The notes under the pieces were generated by a model. It searched no databases. It was given only the letters and a program-made list of their open reading frames with translations, and had not been told where the DNA came from. This document shows positions 15,174 through 23,559 of a stretch of DNA of 36,787 nucleotides, in pieces; the stretch's first letter is position 1, and every line of letters begins with the position of its first letter. The DNA is taken from assembly GCA_030619925.1 (NCBI GenBank), contig JAUXAL010000042.1, positions 1-36,787 on the forward strand, written 5' to 3'. The position numbers were made by a program, and so were the translations under genes. Source of the DNA: Phycisphaerae bacterium (GTDB taxonomy: Bacteria > Planctomycetota > Phycisphaerae > Sedimentisphaerales > Anaerobacaceae).

Positions 15174-16571
15174 ATGCCAAGAACGTTCATTATTCTAATG
15201 CTCTCTGTTCTAATGCTATTTGCCAATGTTACAACTGCTCAAGATAAGGAACTTGATATTGAACAGCTAAACACCAAGATTTTAGAGCTTCAGCAGTTGA
15301 TTGTTGAAATACAGAAAAAGCATGAGGCTGAAATCAATGTTTTAAGACAACAGATAAACGAACTTGCTGCTGAAGCTGGCAAGCAAAGGGCCAAGGATGA
15401 ACTTACGGCTTTGCGAGAATTAGCAAAGGCCAAAGTAGCAGAGAAAGCTATCTCTGAAGAGGAGCTTGAAGAAACAACTTTTAAATCCGGCGCTCTTGGC
15501 TTGCAGGCCTTGAACCCGGAAATCAGTGTGACGGGCGATTTTCTTTTCTCTTCAAGACAAGATACAACAAGCGACGAGAGCAGCGATTTCGACTTTCGAA
15601 CCTTGGGCATCCATCTCGAATCATGGCTGGACCCGTACACCCGGTTTAAGGCGGCGATACCGGTAACCGAGAGTGAAACTAAGCTTGGTGAAGCATATAT
15701 GACTTTATACGATGTTGCCGACGATCTGAACTTGACATTTGGCAAGTTCCGCCAGCAGTTTGGCGTTGTAAACCGATGGCACAAACACGGTTTAGACCAG
15801 GTCGATTTCCCGCTGGCTCTTCGCCAGATTTTTGGTGACGGTGGTCTTAATCAGAGCGGCCTGTCATTGGATTGGCTAATGCCACCTGCCGGCGATGCAT
15901 CGCAGCAGTTAACGTTCCAGGTTACGGACGGCTCGAATAGCCGTTTGTTTGGTGACAATGCCCGTAATAGACCCAGCTTTCTTACACACTATAAGAACTA
16001 CCGGGATCTGTCAAAAGACACCTACTTGGAATGGGGTCTCAGCGGTCTCTTAGGCTGGAACGATGAATGGGATATGTTAGGAGGCACTAAACAAAACAGC
16101 AGTGAAATGACAACTGTACTTGGGGCGGATTTGTCGGTCCTGTGGGAGCCGGCCGAAAAAATGCGGTATCGCAATATTGAATGGCGAAACGAGGCATATT
16201 GGTTGAACAAAGAACTTTTGGCGCCGGATGGCTCAGGCTCTGATACTATCAACGCCTGGGGCCTGTACAGCTATCTACAAACCAAAATCTCACGTACAAT
16301 CGATATCGGCATCAGAGGTGACTTCTATGTGCCTGATACCAAAAGTTACGCTAATCTCCCCAGTCCGCTCTCCCTGTCGCCGTTGGCTGTGACAGGCGAT
16401 AACCCGTATCTGTGGCAAATCAGCCCGTATATTACCTGGTGGCAAAGTCCGTTTGTGAAGTTTCGAGCAGAGTATGATTACAGTAACGGCAAGGGAATAG
16501 AAAACCCTGAACATGTGATTTGGCTGCAGGCAATATTCTCAGCCGGCCCGCACAAGCATGAGCGTTATTAA
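15174..16571 (+). CDS. Outer-membrane porin with N-terminal coiled coil
   Basis: About 465 aa from the ATG at 15174, which has AAGGAG at good spacing and opens a signal peptide (LMLSVLMLFANVTTAQ, cleaved near residue 21). Residues about 25-95 form a charged coiled coil (LNTKILELQQLIVEIQKKHEAE). From about residue 130 the protein alternates aromatic-flanked strands typical of phosphate-selective OprO/OprP-like barrels (NPEISVTGDFLFSS, FRTLGIHLESWLDPYTRFKAAIPV, LNLTFGKFRQQFGVVNRWH, FVKFRAEYDYSNG). The coiled coil may tether it to peptidoglycan, as in SLH-less planctomycete porins. It is followed by the binding protein after 20 bp, so the substrate is probably the same metal ion. Confidence 0.85.
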   Translation: MPRTFIILMLSVLMLFANVTTAQDKELDIEQLNTKILELQQLIVEIQKKHEAEINVLRQQINELAAEAGKQRAKDELTALRELAKAKVAEKAISEEELEETTFKSGALGLQALNPEISVTGDFLFSSRQDTTSDESSDFDFRTLGIHLESWLDPYTRFKAAIPVTESETKLGEAYMTLYDVADDLNLTFGKFRQQFGVVNRWHKHGLDQVDFPLALRQIFGDGGLNQSGLSLDWLMPPAGDASQQLTFQVTDGSNSRLFGDNARNRPSFLTHYKNYRDLSKDTYLEWGLSGLLGWNDEWDMLGGTKQNSSEMTTVLGADLSVLWEPAEKMRYRNIEWRNEAYWLNKELLAPDGSGSDTINAWGLYSYLQTKISRTIDIGIRGDFYVPDTKSYANLPSPLSLSPLAVTGDNPYLWQISPYITWWQSPFVKFRAEYDYSNGKGIENPEHVIWLQAIFSAGPHKHERY

Positions 16572-16591
16572 TAGAAGGGAGTAAGGTTGTT

Positions 16592-17644
16592 ATGAAAAAG
16601 ATATTGATCATAATCGCACTTGTTCTGGTTTTTCCTGTTACGGGCGTATGTGCCAAACCGCATCTGAATGTCGTAACAACATTGCCCGATTATGCATTTT
16701 TGGCAAAGCTTATTGGTGGTGATCGTGTCTCTACAAAATCTATCGTCAGAGGTGACCAGGATGCGCATTTTATTCGCCCTAAACCTTCATTTGCTACTGC
16801 GTTGCGAAACGCGGACGTTTTGGTCGCTACAGGACTGGACCTGGAACTTTGGGTACAAACCGTGGTAAACAATTCCGGTAATGGAAAGATACGAAGCGGT
16901 CAGCCAGGCTATGTATCTGCATCTGCTGAAATGAAGCTTCTGGAAAGACCCCGGACCTTATCGAGGGCCGAAGGAGGTGTTCATATTTACGGCAATCCGC
17001 ATGTTACATGCAGTCCTATCCAGATGAAGGTAGCTGCTCGCAATATAGCTACAGGATTGATTAAGAACGACCCTGAAGGCAAGGAAATATATTTGCAAAA
17101 TCTAAAAAAATTACATCGACAGATTGATGAGCGGTTGTTTGGCTCCAAACTTGTGGAAATGCTTGGTAGCGATACATTATGCAATCTTGCCGAACAGGAC
17201 AAGCTAGTACCTTTTCTCCGAGAGCAAAAATTTGAAGGAAGGCCGCTAATTGAATATTTGGACGGCTGGATGAAAAAGATGCTGCCACTCCGCGGTACAC
17301 CGATAGTCACTTATCACAAGAACTGGATTTACTTTGTCAGACTCTTCGGGCTGGAAGAAGCAGGTACAGTTGAGCCCAAGCCTGGTATACCGCCTTCTCC
17401 TAAGCATGTAGCTAAATTAATTAACCTGATGCGAGAAAGAAATATCGGCATCATTCTGGCGGCTAACTACTTCGATGAGCAAAAGATAAGGACAGTAGCA
17501 GCAAGGACAAACGCCGAGGCTGTTATTGTTCCCCTCTATGTTGGTGGTGCTGCCGGTATAGATGATTATTTCGAACTTGTCGACCATTGGATTGATGGGC
17601 TTCTAAAAGCAGCGAAAAAGAAAAGCCTCTTAAGCAAGCACTAA
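16592..17644 (+). CDS. Metal ABC transporter substrate-binding protein (ZnuA/TroA-like)
   Basis: 350 aa, cluster A-I periplasmic binding protein for Zn2+ or Mn2+. A signal peptide (MKKILIIIALVLVFPVTGVCA) is followed by LNVVTTLPDYAFLAKLIGGDRV. Three His ligands are in place: His59 (QDAHFIRPKPS), His137 (GNPHVTCSP) and His242 (TYHKNWIYF). The fourth acidic ligand is expected near AANYFDEQ. The usual His-rich loop of ZnuA is absent. The order porin, binding protein, permease, permease with 17-21 bp gaps shows one transcript. No ATPase follows, unlike TroABCD or ZnuABC operons. Confidence 0.92.
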   Translation: MKKILIIIALVLVFPVTGVCAKPHLNVVTTLPDYAFLAKLIGGDRVSTKSIVRGDQDAHFIRPKPSFATALRNADVLVATGLDLELWVQTVVNNSGNGKIRSGQPGYVSASAEMKLLERPRTLSRAEGGVHIYGNPHVTCSPIQMKVAARNIATGLIKNDPEGKEIYLQNLKKLHRQIDERLFGSKLVEMLGSDTLCNLAEQDKLVPFLREQKFEGRPLIEYLDGWMKKMLPLRGTPIVTYHKNWIYFVRLFGLEEAGTVEPKPGIPPSPKHVAKLINLMRERNIGIILAANYFDEQKIRTVAARTNAEAVIVPLYVGGAAGIDDYFELVDHWIDGLLKAAKKKSLLSKH

Positions 17645-17660
17645 TTTCGGAAATGATGCT

Positions 17661-18494
17661 ATGGTATCAGAAACAGTAAGATTTTTTTCGGTTCAGATTG
17701 CTTTACTGGCTGTCGTATTGATTTTGCATACCTATATAGGCCTGCACATAATCAGACGCACCTTGATATTCTCAGATTTGGTTCTGGATCAGTTGGCAGC
17801 CTTTGGCGCCCTTGCCGGTATAAGTCTTGGAATAAAATACGGCACGGCTCAATCTTATTTGTCCTCGATGGTAGCTGTCCTATTCGGTGCACTGTTACTT
17901 ACCTTAATAAAGCCGAAAAGCAGAGCCATACCTCGTGAGGCGGTTATTGGCATTATGTATGCACTTGCGTTAGTTGCTTCGCTTTTGTTGGCCGATAAGC
18001 TCCGCGGAGGTGAGGCTTACGTAACTAAAACGCTTGCAGGTTCTATGCTATGGGTAACCTGGCCCCTCGTTTGTGTAACAACACTTGTATATATCATCCT
18101 ATTAGCGTTCCACTGTAAGTTTCACCGCAAATTCATAGGCTTGGCAGAAAATCCTTCCGGCACCAAGAATGAAAAACTCTGGGATTTTTTGCTTTTCACA
18201 ACCCAGGGCATCATCACAGTTTTAATAGTTCCCATCGCAGGCGTTCTGCTGGCTTATGCATTTTTGATGATTCCGGCAGCTATCGCGGCGATGTTCACCA
18301 AAAAATGGGCTGGGGCTGTAATAATAGGATGGACTGTTGGTTTTACGGCATGTGTGATTGGCCTTTGTTCGTCATATTTCTTTGACCTGCCCTATGGTCC
18401 AAGTCTTGTCCTTTGGTTAGGCTTGTTCTTCATTGTTGCTATAGTTATTCGGTGTCTGTTTCCGGGTAGTAGATTAGTTGGCATGAAAGGATAA
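17661..18494 (+). CDS. ABC-3 family metal ABC transporter permease (first)
   Basis: 277 aa with 8-9 hydrophobic segments. It shows the ABC-3 (ZnuB/TroC) pattern: IGLHIIRRTLIFSDLVLDQLAAFGALAGI near the start, PREAVIGIMYALALVASLLL, and VLLAYAFLMIPAAIAAMF for the coupling region. It forms the inner-membrane channel for the metal delivered by the upstream binding protein. Its stop (18492-18494) touches the start of the second permease, so the two are translationally coupled and probably form a heterodimer as in TroCD. Confidence 0.92.
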   Translation: MVSETVRFFSVQIALLAVVLILHTYIGLHIIRRTLIFSDLVLDQLAAFGALAGISLGIKYGTAQSYLSSMVAVLFGALLLTLIKPKSRAIPREAVIGIMYALALVASLLLADKLRGGEAYVTKTLAGSMLWVTWPLVCVTTLVYIILLAFHCKFHRKFIGLAENPSGTKNEKLWDFLLFTTQGIITVLIVPIAGVLLAYAFLMIPAAIAAMFTKKWAGAVIIGWTVGFTACVIGLCSSYFFDLPYGPSLVLWLGLFFIVAIVIRCLFPGSRLVGMKG

Positions 18495-18497
18495 GTG

Positions 18498-20948
18498 ATG
18501 CTGCCAATCATTCAAATTCTTGGCCTGCCATTTCTGATATGTATCCTGATGAGTTCTATTCTTGGTTATTTGGGAATACATGTGCTTAAAAGGGAAGTCA
18601 TCTTCATCGATATTGCCCTGGCTCAAGTTGCGGCAGTTGGCTCTATTATTGCTCATCTTGCGTTTGAGGTACACGGGGATTCTCTGGTCGCGTATATGTG
18701 CTCCTTAGGCTGTGTTTTGATTACAGCCATATTTTATGCTGTGATACGAAGCAAAATTTTTCAGATACCGCTTGAAGCAATCATTGGTATTTCCTATGCA
18801 ATTGCCGCAGCAGCAGCTCTTTTCCTGGTCGGCATCGCACCCGGCGGTCATATACATATTCAGCACATACTTTCTGGCAGTCTTCTCTGGACAAGTTGGA
18901 GGGACGTAGCAGTGATTCTGCTCACTTTTTCAGCAGTAGGATTTTGCTTCTATCTTATCCGAAAGCCGTTGACCAACGTTTCGAATGGTTATCAGCAAGC
19001 TCTTGATAAGCGTCTTAGGATAATATTTTGGGATTTTATTTTTTATTTGCTGCTTGGTATTGTAATAACACTATCCGTTCAAATTGGTGGCATTGTCGTG
19101 GTATTTGCCTATCTTATAATACCTGCCACAATATCGGTGATTATTTCTTCACGTTTGGCCGTGCAGTTGATGATCATATGGGCTGCAGCAACAATGGCGT
19201 CAATAACAGGTCTGCTATTTTCGTATTATCTTGATTTTTCAATTGGACCTTCTATTGCGTTGTTTCTCGGCGGCGAATTGATACTCATCGCAATTATTGC
19301 ACGATTTGTCGGAGATATTCGCTATTGCTTTTGGAGAAATATTATGAAATATCGAAAAGTCTCTAATCTTTGCTTGGTGACAGTAGCATTTGTGTTTTTG
19401 ATATGGCAAATGACGACGCACTTAATTGCTTCGGCATCTGCTGACGAAAACAGAGCAGCCAGGCCAGTCGCGTCTCTTGAATCTATCGACAATAGCACGA
19501 AGAAGATTCCCGGAGAGCCTAACACATTGCACTTAACTAAACCAAATGACCGAGCGGGATCAGTTCGTGCCATAGCCTCCCACCTTGGCCTTGGCGAAGG
19601 CTCGGCTGTTGCTGACATCGGGGCAGGGAAGGGCCGAGACACGTGGGTCTTTGCGAAGATTGTTGGTGAAACGGGGACGGTTTTTGCCGAGGAGATTGTA
19701 GAAAACAAGGTGAAGTCGTTAAAGACAGAGGCTGAAAAAAAAGGTCTTAGCCAAGTTCGCGCTGTGCTGGGCCGCACCGACGATCCCTGTTTGCCCTCAA
19801 ATTCCGTTGAACTTGTCTATTTGAATCACGTTTACCACCATCTTGCGAAGCCCCGAGAGATGTTGCGGGGGATCTGGCGCGCACTGAGGCCAGGAGGCTA
19901 TCTTGTGGTGGTCGATAGAGAACGTGGGACGCTACGTGACTGGGTTCCGCGACACCTCCGCGAGAAGAAGCATTTCTGGATCGCCGAAACAACGGTGGTT
20001 AGAGAGGCGAGGGAAGAGGGGTTTGCTTTCATGGGCTGCGCTGAACAGTGCTGGCATACAAAGGATGACTTTGTCCTTGTATTTCAGCGTCCAAAAGAGC
20101 TGGAAAAGCCCGGCGGTGATCCCGACCCTTTTCTTTCCATTCCCCTGGAAAAGTACTCTCATCTATTCCTTCCCCTTGCTCGTCCTTATCAGCAACCGGT
20201 TATTGTTGCGCTGGGACAGGCGCGCGAACTGATGGTTCCAATCCTTGAAAACTCTTCTGGCGAAGGGCTGGAGATCGTTTTGGAGGAGTGGGCTACACAA
20301 AAAGATGAAAGACCGCCGCTTCCCTCTAGTGTTTCTCTCCCTTCGGTCCTCACAGAGAACGGCGATCCTAATCTGGCAACTGAGTCGATCGATGTGGTTT
20401 TCTTTATAGACAGCTATCACCTGCTTTTCCACGGAAAAACTTTGCTGGCTAAGATATACGAAAAGCTTTCACCAACCGGCTGCATATACGTTCTTGACCG
20501 CAAAGCTCAGAAGCCACTGTCCCGGCGTGAGGCAAGCCATCACAGAAAGATACAACCGAAGACAGTAAAGCAGGAGATGGCCGAAGCAGGCTTCTTTCTT
20601 TGGTTTCGCGGCCCCCGACCGGCACGCGACCGCTTTCTTCTTGTCTTTGGCAAAAACCAACCCGAAAAAGTTCCAATTGAAGAAGATATTTTTGTAGGTG
20701 GCCCGGTGATGCCCGAAGCCCCTGGTCGATGGCTCAAAAGAAACTACTGGCGCCTTCGGGGACTTAAGACAGCTGACGGAAGATTTGTCCTTTTCAGGGC
20801 GCTTAGGAAAGGATCTGTTGAGAAAGTCCCCAGTAGTTCATCAGGTAAAAAGATGTTGAAACTCCCGAAAGAGAAACTTATGCTATATTTCGAGAAAAAG
20901 GACGAAAAATATTTGCTAACCGATTATCGATCCTTGGACCGACGATAG
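18498..20948 (+). CDS. ABC-3 metal permease fused in frame to an exported-type double methyltransferase
   Basis: 816 aa. Residues 1-280 are a complete ABC-3 permease (LGIHVLKREVIFIDIALAQVAAVG, PLEAIIGISYAIAAAAAL, VVVFAYLIIPATISVII). Residues 283-315 look like a signal peptide or extra membrane helix: basic MKYRK, a hydrophobic core, then ASASA-DEN. Residues 345-530 are a class I methyltransferase with the SAM motif VADIGAGKGRD (371-380) and VELVYLNHVYHHLAKPREML, close to COG4798 proteins. Residues 535-760 repeat the second half of that fold (SIDVVFFIDSYHLLFHG) but lack the glycine-rich SAM loop. An internal ATG at 19344 has GGAG 7 bp upstream, so a free 534-aa exported methyltransferase may also be made. 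I chose ATG 18498 over the GTG at 18495 because of the AAAGGA spacing. Confidence 0.85.
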   Translation: MLPIIQILGLPFLICILMSSILGYLGIHVLKREVIFIDIALAQVAAVGSIIAHLAFEVHGDSLVAYMCSLGCVLITAIFYAVIRSKIFQIPLEAIIGISYAIAAAAALFLVGIAPGGHIHIQHILSGSLLWTSWRDVAVILLTFSAVGFCFYLIRKPLTNVSNGYQQALDKRLRIIFWDFIFYLLLGIVITLSVQIGGIVVVFAYLIIPATISVIISSRLAVQLMIIWAAATMASITGLLFSYYLDFSIGPSIALFLGGELILIAIIARFVGDIRYCFWRNIMKYRKVSNLCLVTVAFVFLIWQMTTHLIASASADENRAARPVASLESIDNSTKKIPGEPNTLHLTKPNDRAGSVRAIASHLGLGEGSAVADIGAGKGRDTWVFAKIVGETGTVFAEEIVENKVKSLKTEAEKKGLSQVRAVLGRTDDPCLPSNSVELVYLNHVYHHLAKPREMLRGIWRALRPGGYLVVVDRERGTLRDWVPRHLREKKHFWIAETTVVREAREEGFAFMGCAEQCWHTKDDFVLVFQRPKELEKPGGDPDPFLSIPLEKYSHLFLPLARPYQQPVIVALGQARELMVPILENSSGEGLEIVLEEWATQKDERPPLPSSVSLPSVLTENGDPNLATESIDVVFFIDSYHLLFHGKTLLAKIYEKLSPTGCIYVLDRKAQKPLSRREASHHRKIQPKTVKQEMAEAGFFLWFRGPRPARDRFLLVFGKNQPEKVPIEEDIFVGGPVMPEAPGRWLKRNYWRLRGLKTADGRFVLFRALRKGSVEKVPSSSSGKKMLKLPKEKLMLYFEKKDEKYLLTDYRSLDRR

Positions 20949-21000
20949 CTGCCATTTTTGCTGAAACGTCAATTTGCATCGTTGGCTTCTTAACCTTTTT

Positions 21001-21041
21001 AATAACAGAAGGGATATTTTATTGGAACTCTGTTATTTTTT
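21001..21041 (+). terminator. Rho-independent terminator of the metal-uptake operon
   Basis: Arms AATAACAGA (21001-21009) and TCTGTTATT (21029-21037) with a 19-nt loop, followed by TTTT. It lies 52 bp after the fusion-gene stop. Confidence 0.6.
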
Positions 21042-21125
21042 AAGTATAGAAGTTTTACTTGGAGTGTTGTGGTCATAGCCAATTCCATCAGCTCCGGTTC
21101 TTTAAGGCTTGGCGATTAACAGCAA

Positions 21126-21142
21126 TTGTTATACTGTAGCAA
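21126..21142 (+). promoter_or_regulatory. Second Zur-like palindrome
   Basis: TTGTTATACTGTAGCAA matches the palindrome TTGTTATAATATAACAA at 14 of 17 positions. It lies 26 bp before the 39-aa ORF and about 145 bp before the lipoprotein methyltransferase. Together with the site at 14510 it suggests one regulator for both units. Confidence 0.45.
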
Positions 21143-21151
21143 CCCTTGAAG

Positions 21152-21271
21152 ATGGTCAAATTTTATGCTTTGGTCAAAGAGTTCTTGCCTCCCGTCGAAG
21201 TGGAGCGGAAAGGTAATCTTGTTGTTATGTACCACCGATACTCGGAGTATTTTCTTATACCAAAGTTTTGA
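21152..21271 (+). CDS. Possible 39-aa small protein
   Basis: ATG at 21152, TGA at 21269-21271. The product is compact and basic/aromatic (MVKFYALVKEFLPPVEVERK at the start, MYHRYSEYFLIPKF at the end) with no signal peptide. The stop runs straight into the GAGAGGAG ribosome site of the methyltransferase gene, as in an operon, and a Zur-like box lies just upstream. Its own ribosome site is poor. It might be the relic of a longer gene. No family is recognised. Confidence 0.4.
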   Translation: MVKFYALVKEFLPPVEVERKGNLVVMYHRYSEYFLIPKF

Positions 21272-21286
21272 GAGGAGATTAGATTG

Positions 21287-22057
21287 ATGATGGAACTGTT
21301 ACACCGATTTTACTTTCTTGCCCTGATACTGTTCTTTTGCGTAGCAGGCTGCTTAAACGATAAAGCCTTGTCGTTACATCCGGACGAAAAATATACTGAG
21401 CAAAATGCACATGGTATGATAAGAGCCAGCCGTAAGACACTAGCGCCTGTATATGCTCCTTTGGCTGAGCAGATTGTTTCAGATTTCGACTTAAGTGAAA
21501 AAGACGGTATCGGGATTGACTTAGGAAGCGGTCCTGGCACGCTCATTGTCGAATTATGCAAGCGCACACGAATGCACTGGATTAATGTTGACATCAATCC
21601 GAATTTCTTTCCAAATTTCTATAGACAAGCGGAGGAAAACGGTTTTGGGCACCGGGTTAGCGCCATTTTCGCCGATGCCCATTCTCTTCCTTTTCGAGAT
21701 AATTATGCAGATATAATCGTTTCCAGGGGATCATATCACTTCTGGGAGGATAAGGTCCGAGCATTCAGCGAGATATATCGCGTGCTCAAACCAGGCGCGG
21801 TGGCTTACATTGGACGGGGTTTCTCGAGAAACCTGCCTGTTAAAGCGGCAAAAAAGATACGTGCAAAACAGGGTAAAAAAATGCAATATGATGTAAATAA
21901 CAAAGCTAATGAACTGTACAATATCATGAATGAGCTGGGAATCAAAGATTACCGCATTGACAGGTCGAAACCGCCTGGCAGTGAAAATGTCAACTATGGA
22001 ATTTGGGTCGAATTCCGAAAAACTGAAGAAAACGTTCACATAAAAGGGGGAGGATAA
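21287..22057 (+). CDS. Lipoprotein with class I SAM methyltransferase domain
   Basis: 256 aa from the ATG at 21287 (GAGGAG upstream; TTG 21284 and ATG 21290 are in frame). The leader ALILFFCVAGC has a lipobox with Cys22, so the protein is predicted to be lipid-anchored outside the cytoplasm. Residues 45-200 are a class I methyltransferase: GIDLGSGPGTLIVELC (SAM loop), NVDINPNFF, FADAHSLPFRDNYADIIVSRGSYHF, and EIYRVLKPGAVAYIGRGF. With the fused methyltransferase upstream this gives two export-signalled methyltransferases next to a metal transporter. SAM supply outside the cytoplasm is unexplained, so the substrate and even catalysis are open. The prepilin gene follows after 4 bp. Confidence 0.85.
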   Translation: MMELLHRFYFLALILFFCVAGCLNDKALSLHPDEKYTEQNAHGMIRASRKTLAPVYAPLAEQIVSDFDLSEKDGIGIDLGSGPGTLIVELCKRTRMHWINVDINPNFFPNFYRQAEENGFGHRVSAIFADAHSLPFRDNYADIIVSRGSYHFWEDKVRAFSEIYRVLKPGAVAYIGRGFSRNLPVKAAKKIRAKQGKKMQYDVNNKANELYNIMNELGIKDYRIDRSKPPGSENVNYGIWVEFRKTEENVHIKGGG

Positions 22058-22061
22058 CATA

Positions 22062-22823
22062 ATGATTAGAATGCAAAATCGAAATCGTTCGAAAACAGGC
22101 TTTACCTTAATCGAGCTATTAGTGGTCATTGCTGTTATCGCTCTATTAATGGGGATACTCGTACCTGCTTTGCACAAGGTTCGATTTAGAGCCAATGAAA
22201 CATCTTGTCTCAGTAACCTTCGTCAGGTTAACATTGCCCTGATAATGTACGCCAACGATGACAAAAATAACCGTTACCCACTGGAGGCGACCGAACATAA
22301 TCCTCACCGCAGTTTGCTTCGGAAGCTCAATGCTTATAGAGACGGCGGCCTGATAGAAGCTTTCTATTGCCCACAAGCCAAATTCTTAGAGCAGTTTGCG
22401 AACAATCCGAATGGGGGTGTTCCTCCTGGGGGTGTGGATTCTGTGATTGACACGCCACAAAACCGCATTGTTGGCAATATTACATATATTTACTGGAGTT
22501 ACCGCGCCAACAAACAGGAGTTAGATGGAAGTACCTGGCGTGATCCCACCTACTTCCTGCCGCGGCAATTGACTTTACATGGTATGGAGGCTCATCGAGA
22601 TTGGCTTGGCCAGACAAATAAGAGTGGAATCCAGGATGAACGATATCGTTTATGTAGTAGTGCGAATCCCGCGGAGATTTGGGTGGTATGCGATTTCTTC
22701 CGTAAGAAAGGTATCTTCCCGCATGGCCGCAAACCGGGACAAACAGAAGGTGGTGTAAATGTTAACTTCCTGGACGGTCATGTCGATCGAGTCTACAAAA
22801 GACCAAGGGACAGCTATCGCTGA
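22062..22823 (+). CDS. Prepilin-like protein with N-terminal methylation motif and H/DG tail
   Basis: 253 aa. A basic leader is followed by the type IV prepilin/pseudopilin motif K-TGFTLIELLVVIAVIALLM, cleaved after Gly and methylated on Phe by the prepilin peptidase. The C-terminus VNVNFLDGHVDRVY is the H-X9-DG type end seen in the large planctomycete and Verrucomicrobia pseudopilin families. Between them SCLSNLRQVNIALIMYANDD is also typical. GGGAGG precedes the ATG at 22062. It is co-transcribed with the methyltransferase by position. Such proteins are abundant in these phyla and their substrates are unknown. Confidence 0.9.
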   Translation: MIRMQNRNRSKTGFTLIELLVVIAVIALLMGILVPALHKVRFRANETSCLSNLRQVNIALIMYANDDKNNRYPLEATEHNPHRSLLRKLNAYRDGGLIEAFYCPQAKFLEQFANNPNGGVPPGGVDSVIDTPQNRIVGNITYIYWSYRANKQELDGSTWRDPTYFLPRQLTLHGMEAHRDWLGQTNKSGIQDERYRLCSSANPAEIWVVCDFFRKKGIFPHGRKPGQTEGGVNVNFLDGHVDRVYKRPRDSYR

Positions 22824-23444
22824 ATAAAAAAAGACATATGTCAAGCTCACTATGCATTTTCTAAAACTTGAGAACATCTTTTCTGGTGAGGTGGTGGGCC
22901 GAGGCTCCCAGAGTCCAGATACAAATGAAAAAGTCGACAATATTCAATTGCAGAAACAATTCAAATTCAAATAAAGAAATACTCTTGAAATATATTCCTT
23001 GCGCTTGGATAGAAACAAAGGGACGCAAGGTCAACAGTTTTTTCTCTGTTCTGAACAGGGACAGACAGAGCACACATCGAAATTATCGTCATACATAGAG
23101 CCAACTGGGATCTACCTTTCAACTTTCCCTTCGTTTCGCCGCATTTTCTTATCGCAAGACGAGATAGCCATTAAGGTAGTAGGTGAAAAACACATATTTC
23201 AAGAAATTTTTGAGATTGTAGCAAATTTACCGGCATAGTAGTCCTCTCTTTCTCGTATGATGAAGTACGTTCACAGTTTCGTTACGTCCACAAGCGTATG
23301 CATCTCGGAGCATATCGATAGCAATTCGTTGGCTGATACTCCCGTAAGGGACACTGCGTACAAGTCATCGTTCAATGTGAGGGAGTAGGCGATAGGTCCA
23401 GAGAGGGAAGTTTTTTACGGGTGCAGAGTTGTTAGGCGCAGTGA
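22824..23444. other. Gene-poor region after the pseudopilin gene
   Basis: No convincing gene on either strand. Short open frames at 22868-23098 and 22999-23238 have no recognisable motif, no good ribosome site and mutually overlapping frames. No repeat is seen. Confidence 0.45.
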
Positions 23445-23478
23445 AAAAGGGCTGCAAGTGTTATACTCACAGCCCTTC
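23445..23478 (-). terminator. Rho-independent terminator of the SnoaL-like gene
   Basis: On the minus strand AAGGGCTG and CAGCCCTT (8-bp stem, 15-nt loop) are followed by TTT. It lies 80 bp after the stop of the SnoaL-like gene. Confidence 0.7.
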
Positions 23479-23559
23479 AGTTCGGTGATACGAATTGTAC
23501 TTTATGTCCTGCGTTTTCCCGCCGCTGCTGCCGTCTATCGCAGCCAGCTTGGTCTGTTA

